DNA of 24,068 bases. Origin: a virus. The stretch is taken from positions 1 to 24,068 of IMG/VR virus record IMGVR_UViG_3300025889_000936; one strand, given 5' to 3'. The notes under the pieces are model-generated. The model had not been told where the DNA came from. It did no database searches and was given only the letters and a program-made list of their open reading frames with translations. Positions 10,001 through 17,461 of the stretch are shown in pieces. Position 1 is the first letter of the stretch; each line of letters opens with the position of its first letter. The translations under genes and the position numbers were made by a program.

Positions 10001-11373
10001 TCTGTAACTAGTTTTAAGTTTTCTTCTAGGCTACTGGTGCTGTACGATATTACTCCTGAGTCTTTTGACGTTTTTAGTGTCCAAGTCTTTAAATTCTTAA
10101 ACAAAGGAGACCCTGACGCTAGAGCATACCAGATAATGAAAGGTAGGTAAGATTCCCACAAGGGAATAATTTTATTATCTATGTCCAGTACACTATCAAC
10201 GATTATGGCATTTAACGCCGACCTCAGAGATTGTTGGGTTCCAGATCTCTTATAAATATCTACCGCTGTTCTAAGTTGATGTCTCCACTTCTCAGACTGA
10301 TTTCCTCGAAGTTTAAACCCGATCAAGTCTGCGATGTACCTAAGCTTTTCCTGCTCCGTATTTTCTATATCGTAAAGATATTTTATATCCTCTACCTGAT
10401 TAGATATATCAGCAAAATGATATCCAAAAGCTGTTAATATCTTCCTGAAAGGACCATCAGAAACTTCGTCTTCTAGCAGTAGCTGTGCATTTAAAAAATC
10501 ATCAAAAGCGGATTTTACCCTAAAGTCCTGCCTGTCAATTGCCAAAGGTGAATAGATAACGTCAATTAATGTTAATAGGTTATCTAGCTTTTGTGTTCCA
10601 CTGGTATAGGTTGCTACTTCTCCTGCGCTTGGATCGCTTATTGCATCCTGTACTCCAGAAAGAAAATCCTGAGGGATGTAACTTCCATAGGAACACGCTT
10701 CAACATTCCTCCAAACAAAATTGGTTAAACCTTTTACTCCATCTACTGTCTCTAAAGTTGCTCCTGTGTAAAGCTTACTAAGATTATCTAATACAAAAGA
10801 AGAAGGAGAATAATCCAGACCGCCTAAAGCTGAAGTGTTTAGAAAGTAAAACCAACCTAAGTTATCTACTAAGTAATTATGAATACTACTTGCGTTAGAG
10901 TCTTCCGTGAATGCGGATAGCTCTGATATATTGTCTTCTATGGTGCCAGGAGTCGTTATACCCGGAGGGATTATTTTGGGCAGTAGGGAAGAAGATAAGA
11001 AAGAAACAAACTCTCCGCTAGTATCGAAATCAGAAAAGTTGGAGCTTAGGGGAAGAAGTATTTTTTGTCGGAAGCTTTGCGTAGTTACTTTTGTTAGTTC
11101 GTTCTGCTTTACAAAATACTGCGAGATTCCCTCTATAGAACTTAGGGAGCTTGTCTGAGAATCCGGTACAGAGGACAATGGCAAGATAGAAGCAATATTA
11201 TCCGCTATATCTAAATGGCTATTTATTACTTTGGATAAAGGATTTATCTCAGTACCACTTAAAGCTAAGTCTTCCTGCTGATATACCTTAGGAGTCAACA
11301 ACTCTAAAAGATCTACAAAATTAGATTTTGAGAACTCTCTAGGGTTCGGAGTATATTTGCTGTTATCTACCAT
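7009..11373 (-). CDS. Baseplate wedge protein, gp7 / P2 gpI-like, enlarged (1454 aa)
   Basis: Residues about 335-395 carry the signature of the P2 gpI family: E-K-L-R-Y-I-A-D-L-I-G-F, then W-R-H-Q-L-R-T-A-V-D-I-Y-K-R-S-G-T and L-R-S-A-L. In contractile tails gpI/gp7 partners with gp6/J and gp25/W to form the core wedge, and those two genes lie immediately upstream here. T4 gp7 is about 1030 residues, so this one is much longer. Residues about 1165-1345 (including G-G-Q-L-G-V-W-I-H-T-E-P) look like a beta-sandwich, but this is only a visual impression. The middle, about 400-1100, has no recognisable domain. The start shares one base with the gp6-like stop (TGATG), and I see no good ribosome site, so translation probably depends on coupling. 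The wedge role is well supported; the extra domains are of unknown use. Confidence 0.82.
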   Translation of the reverse strand: MVDNSKYTPNPREFSKSNFVDLLELLTPKVYQQEDLALSGTEINPLSKVINSHLDIADNIASILPLSSVPDSQTSSLSSIEGISQYFVKQNELTKVTTQSFRQKILLPLSSNFSDFDTSGEFVSFLSSSLLPKIIPPGITTPGTIEDNISELSAFTEDSNASSIHNYLVDNLGWFYFLNTSALGGLDYSPSSFVLDNLSKLYTGATLETVDGVKGLTNFVWRNVEACSYGSYIPQDFLSGVQDAISDPSAGEVATYTSGTQKLDNLLTLIDVIYSPLAIDRQDFRVKSAFDDFLNAQLLLEDEVSDGPFRKILTAFGYHFADISNQVEDIKYLYDIENTEQEKLRYIADLIGFKLRGNQSEKWRHQLRTAVDIYKRSGTQQSLRSALNAIIVDSVLDIDNKIIPLWESYLPFIIWYALASGSPLFKNLKTWTLKTSKDSGVISYSTSSLEENLKLVTDSILLDLASAFPTNFKYFGQNFPFPRFYILNPDGTKGELYTVLGDTKMKPWHAHPIDAPGYLAIKRQARDFGELALWDRAVGPGPFGEGVYMAGATHPAGQERPTYLLFEGDTDFVFNYRAKYNYPLPPFEEVKYYRECVVTKPLVDLLVERLKCFQVEGGFAEQVGDFLVSSAATDTDNINSLNEFLMFFSSVQLPPNYGDVIENISDYEKNVLSLWNGKSSHIFLDFDNTDFNFRKNTLESDSKYALYETARVAQEFTPAHTIPKVNLNASADDTFESSSTRFSYLGLDDQDTRVGYSSGTVLANAEISGVLIGSSPFDPGRDGYKTFKRDRVDSLDEDLSSTNSIVGPARRAIRRRNLKFLLPEEGYYDRTGFNGPTSYDPSVIENSMPSSLGELTLGYVASAGKFHPVEDHRNVSGVWNICEDTNSSRAFSGVDTSNTFPYRGVYKLGSDAKMPEVPEATARYVDRGQTPKIIRSMHSSLENLARVYSELQINSTPSSFSDDMYWKDQVQSFANSAIASGYTINSYTDYENFSFGREFQYLFSDYTKRFGRHVLGENIRDKTGGNIFAHVFGKALYNGDFELSGVNAANFIQNNLRANTPINNTNVWSDGGVGTFVGSSLEQAVVPLRGTYTSGESFDFRNPTILSGIEFCDLSGAPSRNEFRIIDLDSSASVRGQENYFINNPVIKCKSIGGLPRLRFDVSSYGEMPNQLIPQHKFTLNIKSLVADERKPLLGGGQLGVWIHTEPTSGLMWSWTEDKKWTPTDASTLNIEQVIQKLCHKYTFNLSDPGIETEYCLNSKEVAPNSVNDLGLTNIKESFFHNVKIDFDTRNFTIHNNYEYLDIIPKTNEQFKITDQVHKDRNYVIEVFFIPNNNYEKYLLIDSIGLEDTTLRYQAGVSTGIGVETSGIPLRPFVTEFKYEFSKEELANILSFYNGMLGYRAGENTTNLASRDASITSGVLEVSGGSRISYRVQPEWGVHTLGTHDNYTSVEFEN

Positions 11374-12968
11374 CAGGCTAAGTATTCTACGTTAATGATT
11401 AAATTATTTAGTTGAATGATTTCATTAAAATCAATTCTAATATCCTGACCAACATTATCTAGCGTGGAGAATCTGACCTCATCCACCTCAAAAATCTGCC
11501 TGTTTAAATCAGCAACAATAAGATCCTCCCCAAATTCTGTATTGTCAATACTTAGATAGTTTAGAATCTTATTCCTAACTTTAGCCTTGATAGGCTCCTC
11601 ATTTTCTTTTTGCTCTAAATCAATTCTAATCGTACAAACTAAATCCAAGGTTCTGATTAGGCCGTCAACAATAACTATGTCATCCGTAATCATCTTCTTT
11701 TCATTTATAGCGTCAAGAAGCTGAGTTTTAAAGTTACTCGTAGCCCTCTGTAGCTGAATGTCCGAAGCTTTCTCTAGAACATAAATATCTATGGTGTTTG
11801 CGGAAGAGTATGCGTTTCTAGTCGCTGCTGTTGCTTTTCCTAAAGTTCCAAAGGTGCTGATAAAGGTATTAGCAAAAACGGAATAATCTTGTAGAGTTAC
11901 CAGCCTGTCCTGTCTTCTGAAGGTTAGTGGGGCGTACTTCTTAGCGTGCTCTATCGACTCCGCGTTGGCACCTCCTGTAGCCTTAGATGTATTTCTTATA
12001 GTACCTGTATAATTAGTTGCTCCTTTTTGCGCTGTAACTGCTACTGCAAGGGCCTCCTTCTCTATGTTTCCTCTGGTTCCTCCTCCCACTCTATAGGTAA
12101 CCGTATAGGTCGCTGAGTCGGGAGGAGAGATTCCTGCTACTCCAGTGCCTAAAACTACCGTAGCGTTATAGAATTCATCGTAACTAATCTCAAAAATCTT
12201 ATCTGTCGAACCAGATGCGAAGTAAATGCTGTCCACCTCAGTGTAGGCTCCATTTGATTCCTCCGTAGGAGAAGTAATAAATAACTGAATGCTTCCTTCA
12301 ACCACTGGGCCATCTGTAAGAGGAATCGTTTTCTGCCCTTCAGTTGCAGCAAACTCACCGGACTCGACTACTAGAGATCCTTCTTGGAGAACTAAGTTTT
12401 GAAATACATTTTCATTTGTCCCCAACCCCTCAGAAGAAGGGGTTAGGTTTATTTCTGTTGTTGCCCTAGCTTGATCAACCAACCCGTTGACAACCTTGTA
12501 TAAAGTGTATGTGACTTGAGCCCCGTCTTCAGGGGATCTAATCTCAAAAGTTCTCTGGTCTGTAGGGATAGCTATGGAGTCCACTCCTGCTAGATCGTCA
12601 GTAAAAGTTATTTGGGCATCCGCCGCTGCTGAAGTTGGCCCCCGCATCCGCACTCCAATCAACTCTAATAGCTTTTTTACACTTCCTCTCTGGGTTGCTG
12701 TGGCAATAAGGTTTTCGTTTGCTAACATATCAGCCTTCATGGATAAGACAGCACCCATGTAGGCAGCTAGTTCCACAAACATCATACCTAAATCAGATTC
12801 TACAAAATACTTATACTCATCAGGATAAGCCGCCTTTACATAATCAATAAGAGAGTTTCTTAAAGTAAGGAAGTCTGTTGCTGCAAAGTTAATTAAGTCT
12901 GCTCGCCTATTAAGAGCCATAGGGGCTAACTTCATAAAGTCTGAGTTTATTGTACCAGAAAAATTCAT
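11373..12968 (-). CDS. gp6: Baseplate wedge protein, gp6 / baseplate J-like (531 aa)
   Basis: Residues 60-107 show the usual J-family N-terminal pattern: L-G-M-M-F-V-E-L-A-A-Y, then A-D-M-L-A-N-E-N and T-A-T-Q-R-G-S-V-K-K-L, followed by L-I-G-V-R. The C-terminal part has the expected alternating beta/alpha domain (residues about 430-520, with D-L-V-C-T-I-R-I and D-L-N-R-Q-I-F-E-V). Length fits between P2 gpJ (about 300) and T4 gp6 (about 660). In known contractile tails, gp6 dimers form the ring of the inner baseplate together with gp25 and gp7, whose genes flank this one. The ATG overlaps the gp25-like stop by four bases (ATGA), with GAGG 10 bases upstream. No anomaly is seen. Confidence 0.88.
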   Translation of the reverse strand: MNFSGTINSDFMKLAPMALNRRADLINFAATDFLTLRNSLIDYVKAAYPDEYKYFVESDLGMMFVELAAYMGAVLSMKADMLANENLIATATQRGSVKKLLELIGVRMRGPTSAAADAQITFTDDLAGVDSIAIPTDQRTFEIRSPEDGAQVTYTLYKVVNGLVDQARATTEINLTPSSEGLGTNENVFQNLVLQEGSLVVESGEFAATEGQKTIPLTDGPVVEGSIQLFITSPTEESNGAYTEVDSIYFASGSTDKIFEISYDEFYNATVVLGTGVAGISPPDSATYTVTYRVGGGTRGNIEKEALAVAVTAQKGATNYTGTIRNTSKATGGANAESIEHAKKYAPLTFRRQDRLVTLQDYSVFANTFISTFGTLGKATAATRNAYSSANTIDIYVLEKASDIQLQRATSNFKTQLLDAINEKKMITDDIVIVDGLIRTLDLVCTIRIDLEQKENEEPIKAKVRNKILNYLSIDNTEFGEDLIVADLNRQIFEVDEVRFSTLDNVGQDIRIDFNEIIQLNNLIINVEYLA

Positions 12969-13432
12969 TTTATTTTAGCCTCTATATCGAAAACTTCTAG
13001 GTCATCCGTTGTTAGTTGAACCCTCAATACGACCCGAAGTTGGTTTCCTCCAGCGGCATCGTACTCTCCCGTCTCATATACTCCAACCTTTAATAGGTTA
13101 GCTCCTACTATGTAATTTTCAAAAGATACTTGGATAGTATCTTTTATTTGACCAAATAACTCTTTAGTTATCGGTTGAAACAAAAATCTTCTGAGGTTGC
13201 AGCCAAAGTTAGGTAGCATTACACGCTCTCCACGCTCTGTTTTTAATAGCTGAGTGACCGCTTGTCTAATCATTTCTCGACCACTATTCTTTTTAAAAAA
13301 ACCTCCCGACTCTCTATTACGTCCTAACGGAAAAGTAAGTCCATAAATTTCTTGGCGCTTGGCTCTTGGGCCTTGCTCCTCGTATTTTGTTGGTCTTCTT
13401 CCATACCTAGAGACTGTGTTATTCGCTGCCAT
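12965..13432 (-). CDS. gp25: Baseplate wedge subunit, gp25 / P2 gpW-like (155 aa)
   Basis: Residues about 55-155 match the GPW/gp25 family: R-Q-A-V-T-Q-L-L-K-T, then G-E-R-V-M-L-P-N-F-G-C-N-L and F-L-F-Q-P, ending in alternating strands (V-V-L-R-V-Q-L and F-D-I-E-A-K-I-K). T4 gp25 is about 132 residues; the extra 40-50 residues here form a basic N-terminal extension with a G-L-T-F-P-L-G segment. In the baseplate gp25 binds gp6 and links the wedge core to the sheath. The family is sometimes annotated as lysozyme-like, but a structural role is established. The start shares one base with the lectin-protein stop (TAATG) and no clear Shine-Dalgarno is visible, so coupling is likely. Confidence 0.92.
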   Translation of the reverse strand: MAANNTVSRYGRRPTKYEEQGPRAKRQEIYGLTFPLGRNRESGGFFKKNSGREMIRQAVTQLLKTERGERVMLPNFGCNLRRFLFQPITKELFGQIKDTIQVSFENYIVGANLLKVGVYETGEYDAAGGNQLRVVLRVQLTTDDLEVFDIEAKIK

Positions 13433-16125
13433 TATATTCTAATGTTTTTGAAGAAGCCTTGCTGTGCTTCATAGTTCTTTTTAACTTCCGTACTATCTAG
13501 TGGCTTAGAGTAAAATTTCAAGCTTCCTACATGCCCGCGAAGACCGCTGGTAACTCCTCCGCGCTCCCCTCCACCCATGAAGTTTCCGTAGTTGTACATA
13601 CCATCGGTATAACCCCCTCCCACAACCCAGGGAGTGTAGAATGGGTTGAGCAGCGGGCCTTGCTTTAGAACAAACGGTCCATCTACAGATGAGGTAGAGT
13701 ATTCAAAGCTGTTAGGTTTCTTGAAATTAGGGACCGAAGGAGTTTGCTTCGGATCTATACCGAATACTGTAGACAATGCTGAGGTAGCCACCAAGCTCCC
13801 ATCCGCATACATACTTATCTCGTCATTCAGAGGATCACAGGTAATGTCAACAAGAATAAACTCAGAATCTACCTTCCCAAAATCTGTAGCAGATAGATCG
13901 ACCTTCATCTTTAGGAAGTCTGGGTAGTTTGTACACTCGTCTGCATTAACAAAAGACGCCGAAGACAGGTCTCTGGAAATTGTAGGTGCTATGAAGAAAC
14001 TCAAAGAAGATACTGGGTCATTTTCTGAGTTTAGGTTACTGTATCCTACTGGATTAGCTTCTGTGGATTGTTGAGTAATTCTTCTATCTCTAGTGAATCC
14101 ACAAACAAGACCCCTAACAAACTGCTCTCCCCGATCATTAGGCAATAAGTCTAGATCTCTCAATTGGCCTGTATGGTCAACCGAGGAAACTCCCTCCTTT
14201 ACTCCGACATTTTCTGAAGCAAGAAGAACTTTTGTTAGTGACGATGGGCCTCCACTTAACCAACCTTCTTCCCCGTCAGTAATATTGGGAACATGAACCC
14301 AACATTCCATACTGAACCCGGAGGGAGAGTAAGTTAAATCTCGATATTCCTTTGTGTCAGGTAACTTTATGAAACTACCCAACGCTGAAGCTGCCGCAAC
14401 ATCTCCTGTGCCTTTATTTTTTGTTATTCCTTCCAAGTAAGGAATAGCTAAACCCGAAGCAAATATATTTTTCTTTGAACTACCTACCAGTTGAGCATTA
14501 TTATACATATTATCGGTAGCACAGTTCGTGGTTTGGAAATCAATGGAGGAGGGTAGTTCTAAGTTAGTATCTAGGAAGTTATAGATACTAAATAGACCCT
14601 CGGTTACTATGTTATCTGTTAGAGATAAAACAGTTGCCTCGGTATTATCTGTAGAAGAAGGGGCGTAAATAATACTTCCTCGTCCTATGGTAGGAACCTG
14701 AAGATGCTCATACCCTACTGACCCTGCTTTCGGAGATGATCGAACAAACTTTGGGTTTAGGGGTAAAACTATACCGTCTACCTCAGCTTGCTCAAATACC
14801 AATGCCCTTTGCTTTTCTAAATCAACTTGTAAATTATAGTCAGCTAGATAAGAGAAGTCGTTAATTGGCACTTCTCCAGGAGCAAATAAGGGAGATGTTC
14901 TTCCTCCGTAGATTTGAGGCGCTTTTACCGCTACCTCAATCTGCTTCTTTCTTCGATTAATCTTATCGGTATGGTTAGCAATTTCGGAAATAATTAGCTG
15001 CCTTTGATTGATCACGATGGCATCAGTATCTCCGTACTCAGTTATGAATCTTTGTAGATCCGAAGATAGATCAAATACTAATTTGTCTCTCTGCTGTTTT
15101 ACTACTTTTAGGAAATGATCTTCATCGTAGTAAGCTTCCATTCCTAGACTGTCATCAATCCTGTTAGGATCAAATATATTATCAGCAAACTTGTTTAGTG
15201 AGTCTACATCAATCTTTCTACCCTTACCTCCTAAGTTCGGGTCGTAGTCATATCTCCAGCGGTCTCCTGGGGGAACTATCCCAGAGATAGCTAGGAATAC
15301 GGGGTCTAACCCGCCTGACTGAGAATCATAGTAGAGTCCATCCTGTGTCAGTACATACTGTCCGTTAATTGTCTCAGGAGGCCCGAAGGTGAGCCTGAAG
15401 ACATCATCATCTTCTTCCAGCCCAGGATCCGTTACGGGGCCAATGTTGAGTCCGCTTAAGCCAAACTCAGCGTCATCACGGAACACAGGCTCTAGAGAAG
15501 GATCATCTCTTCTTTGTCTAAGTACGGAATTGATTCTAGCCTGAAACTCATCAGCTTGTTTGATAAAGTCTCTAGCTGAATTAGCTGCCGCCATAGTCCC
15601 CGCGAATCGGTCTTCTAGTCGCTGCTGGTTCTCCTCTGGGGTGAGTTGGTTGGCCGCGTACCCAGGATCTTTAGCACTCAAGTAGTCACCGAATTTTCCC
15701 ACACAATCAATAATGGCTTCCACCTGATCTATGGCAGCGTTTACGTTTTGGTAAATTTGTGCTCCAAATTCGGCTAGTCCTTGAACAAGGTTGAGTATCT
15801 CTCCTAGATCACCTAAATCAAAACCAAGCCAACCGTCGTCTAGCTTAAATTGAAAGGTTCCCGTCTCCGTGTCAAAGGTTATAATGCCAGCATCAAGCTG
15901 AAGAATACGAAAAAGTTTAGCCGTTATTTCATTTGCCTTAGCCTTTGCTTGACTAGTGGCAAGATTCATTGATATTAGGATTGGCGTGGGCAGTAAAGCA
16001 AGGACATCCGAAGCCAAATTAAGCATACAGCTAGGCACACCATACGCCATGCCCAAGGCCCCCACAGGGCCTGTGCCTGTTTGACCTTGTGCAGTAAGAA
16101 ATGTATCTAAATCAAATGAAGCCAT
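13432..16125 (-). CDS. Baseplate-associated structural protein with C-terminal LamG-like lectin domain (897 aa)
   Basis: Residues about 580-885 look like a concanavalin-A/LamG fold: G-S-F-I-K-L-P, F-S-M-E-C-W-V-H-V-P, a D-E-I-S-M-Y-A-D-G-S-L-V strand pair and a final G-H-V-G-S-L-K-F-Y-S-K-P-L-D. This order and the final G-x-x-x-x-x-x-F-Y-x-x-x-L-x motif are typical of LamG-type modules in secreted and virion proteins. The N-terminal 200 residues are helical with a hydrophobic patch near 33-54 (L-A-L-L-P-T-P-I-L), and a charged helical stretch lies near 340-400. The gene sits between the central spike and gp25 genes, where T4 and P2 have no such protein, so a baseplate-linked glycan-binding role is inferred. 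The ATG follows the spike stop after one base and has a GGGGGTG upstream. The carbohydrate target is unknown. Confidence 0.78.
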   Translation of the reverse strand: MASFDLDTFLTAQGQTGTGPVGALGMAYGVPSCMLNLASDVLALLPTPILISMNLATSQAKAKANEITAKLFRILQLDAGIITFDTETGTFQFKLDDGWLGFDLGDLGEILNLVQGLAEFGAQIYQNVNAAIDQVEAIIDCVGKFGDYLSAKDPGYAANQLTPEENQQRLEDRFAGTMAAANSARDFIKQADEFQARINSVLRQRRDDPSLEPVFRDDAEFGLSGLNIGPVTDPGLEEDDDVFRLTFGPPETINGQYVLTQDGLYYDSQSGGLDPVFLAISGIVPPGDRWRYDYDPNLGGKGRKIDVDSLNKFADNIFDPNRIDDSLGMEAYYDEDHFLKVVKQQRDKLVFDLSSDLQRFITEYGDTDAIVINQRQLIISEIANHTDKINRRKKQIEVAVKAPQIYGGRTSPLFAPGEVPINDFSYLADYNLQVDLEKQRALVFEQAEVDGIVLPLNPKFVRSSPKAGSVGYEHLQVPTIGRGSIIYAPSSTDNTEATVLSLTDNIVTEGLFSIYNFLDTNLELPSSIDFQTTNCATDNMYNNAQLVGSSKKNIFASGLAIPYLEGITKNKGTGDVAAASALGSFIKLPDTKEYRDLTYSPSGFSMECWVHVPNITDGEEGWLSGGPSSLTKVLLASENVGVKEGVSSVDHTGQLRDLDLLPNDRGEQFVRGLVCGFTRDRRITQQSTEANPVGYSNLNSENDPVSSLSFFIAPTISRDLSSASFVNADECTNYPDFLKMKVDLSATDFGKVDSEFILVDITCDPLNDEISMYADGSLVATSALSTVFGIDPKQTPSVPNFKKPNSFEYSTSSVDGPFVLKQGPLLNPFYTPWVVGGGYTDGMYNYGNFMGGGERGGVTSGLRGHVGSLKFYSKPLDSTEVKKNYEAQQGFFKNIRI

Positions 16126-16126
16126 G

Positions 16127-17461
16127 TCAATTCACCCCCTTTCCGAAGTAATCATCTATCTTATATATGTCGGTAGGATTAGTATTCTCAACATATCTTG
16201 GCGAGTTTGGTATTGCAGCGGAACCTCCCGCAAGGTTAACCACGCCTTGCCCAGGCTCTATACTCACTCCCGCTCCAGCGGCTACTTCAACAGATCCTGA
16301 CGTTGTAGTATGTACTCCACCTAAACCACCATTAATGAACACTCCCGCTGGAGCGTTTAAATCTATTACTCCTCCAGGACCTGTGGCGTCTAAAACAATT
16401 GAATTAGCTTGTAGTACAATTGAGCCGTCCGCTCCTGCGGTCCCTAGTTTTATTAGTTGTCTTTGTCCCCCTGGGCTTAGAGTCTCGATAAATATTCTTC
16501 CCGTATAAGGAGAATTTGACATGATGTTAACATCACCCCTATCACTTTGAATATTTACGTTTCCAGCAGGAATGATTGGGTTTAAGAATGGTACGCCAGC
16601 AATTTTTCCCCAACCAACACCGTTGGCACTGTTAATAATATTTAGCTCGCGACCGCCACCACCAACTCGAATCTCCATCTCCGACTCTCGGCTAACATGT
16701 ATCTGAGGTCCTTTGGAGTCTATCTCGATGGCACCAGCGTTGGCTCCAATCCTGTCTGGATTTTGTGTAAGTGTTATTGTTGCATCATTTCCAGAATCTA
16801 GTTTTATAGAATCTATCGAAGGGCTGTCGTGCATGGTTATTTTCTTTTTATTTGAAGACGTTAACTCAGTTTTAACGTCTAGGACTGTAGTTCCGTTCTT
16901 AGTGTCAGAAATCTCTAGACCATGACCGTTCTGCCCTTTAATTAATATTTTGTCCGACTGATTAGATACAGAGGTATCATTTCCAGAAGTCTTTTCAAAA
17001 TTAGATTTTGGCTCATTGTCAGAAGCAGGTTCTATATTTTGTTGTTTAATTAACTCCTGAGCTTTTTCTTGCTTGGTTTGTGGCTCTTTCTTTCCAAAGT
17101 TGATAGGGTTTCCATTTTTATCTCGAACCACTGTGCCATTCCTATCTTTGACCGACACTGCACTTTTTGATTTGCCCACCTCATCGGAAGTAGGTTGTGA
17201 AGGAACTCCGAAGTAAGACCCCATGTAAAACCATTCTTTGGATCCCGAGGGACGACAGACTAGAATATTAGTTTGTGGCTCAGGAATGCCGATGAACCCC
17301 GCCTCTCCAGGAGAACCATAAGGGGTAACATAATAGATATTAATTTCTTCTCCCGTATCCTGAAGGTGCCCTACAAAAGTTCCCTGCCCATCAAACATAG
17401 TCACATCATCTACTGTAGCTTTTCTTAGTTCTGAAAAGTTATCTTGATCTTTTTCTATCAT
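16127..17461 (-). CDS. Central baseplate spike protein, gpV / gp5-C-like (444 aa)
   Basis: Residues about 22-85 look like the OB-fold of spike proteins (G-T-F-V-G-H-L, then Y-Y-V-T-P-Y-G and N-I-L-V-C-R-P, W-F-Y-M-G-S-Y-F). A charged low-complexity linker follows (about 88-170, Lys/Asn/Glu/Gln). From about 171 to 415 there are short repeated strands of the I-x-I-x-x-x-x-G type with many Gly and Asn, as in triple-stranded beta-helical needles (K-I-L-I-K-G, A-I-E-I-D, N-V-N-I-Q-S, G-S-I-V-L-Q-A-N-S-I-V-L). No lysozyme domain like that in T4 gp5 is present, and no H-x-H iron-binding tip motif is visible. The gene directly follows the hub gene (ATGA overlap, AGGAG 7 bases upstream), matching the hub-spike order of contractile tails. 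The membrane-piercing role is inferred from the family. Confidence 0.84.
   Translation of the reverse strand: MIEKDQDNFSELRKATVDDVTMFDGQGTFVGHLQDTGEEINIYYVTPYGSPGEAGFIGIPEPQTNILVCRPSGSKEWFYMGSYFGVPSQPTSDEVGKSKSAVSVKDRNGTVVRDKNGNPINFGKKEPQTKQEKAQELIKQQNIEPASDNEPKSNFEKTSGNDTSVSNQSDKILIKGQNGHGLEISDTKNGTTVLDVKTELTSSNKKKITMHDSPSIDSIKLDSGNDATITLTQNPDRIGANAGAIEIDSKGPQIHVSRESEMEIRVGGGGRELNIINSANGVGWGKIAGVPFLNPIIPAGNVNIQSDRGDVNIMSNSPYTGRIFIETLSPGGQRQLIKLGTAGADGSIVLQANSIVLDATGPGGVIDLNAPAGVFINGGLGGVHTTTSGSVEVAAGAGVSIEPGQGVVNLAGGSAAIPNSPRYVENTNPTDIYKIDDYFGKGVN

Noticed and set aside
10251-10258. TATAAATA, the T4 late promoter sequence, on the plus strand
   Set aside because: It lies inside the gp7-like gene and faces opposite to all neighbouring genes; a chance match in AT-rich DNA is more likely.
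12965-13432. gp25-like protein as an active lysozyme
   Set aside because: The family name suggests it, but in contractile tails the protein is structural and no muralytic function is supported here.
16167-16508. 113-codon plus-strand open frame opposite the spike gene
   Set aside because: It is a Pro/Thr/Ser-rich shadow of the Gly-rich beta-helix coding sequence.
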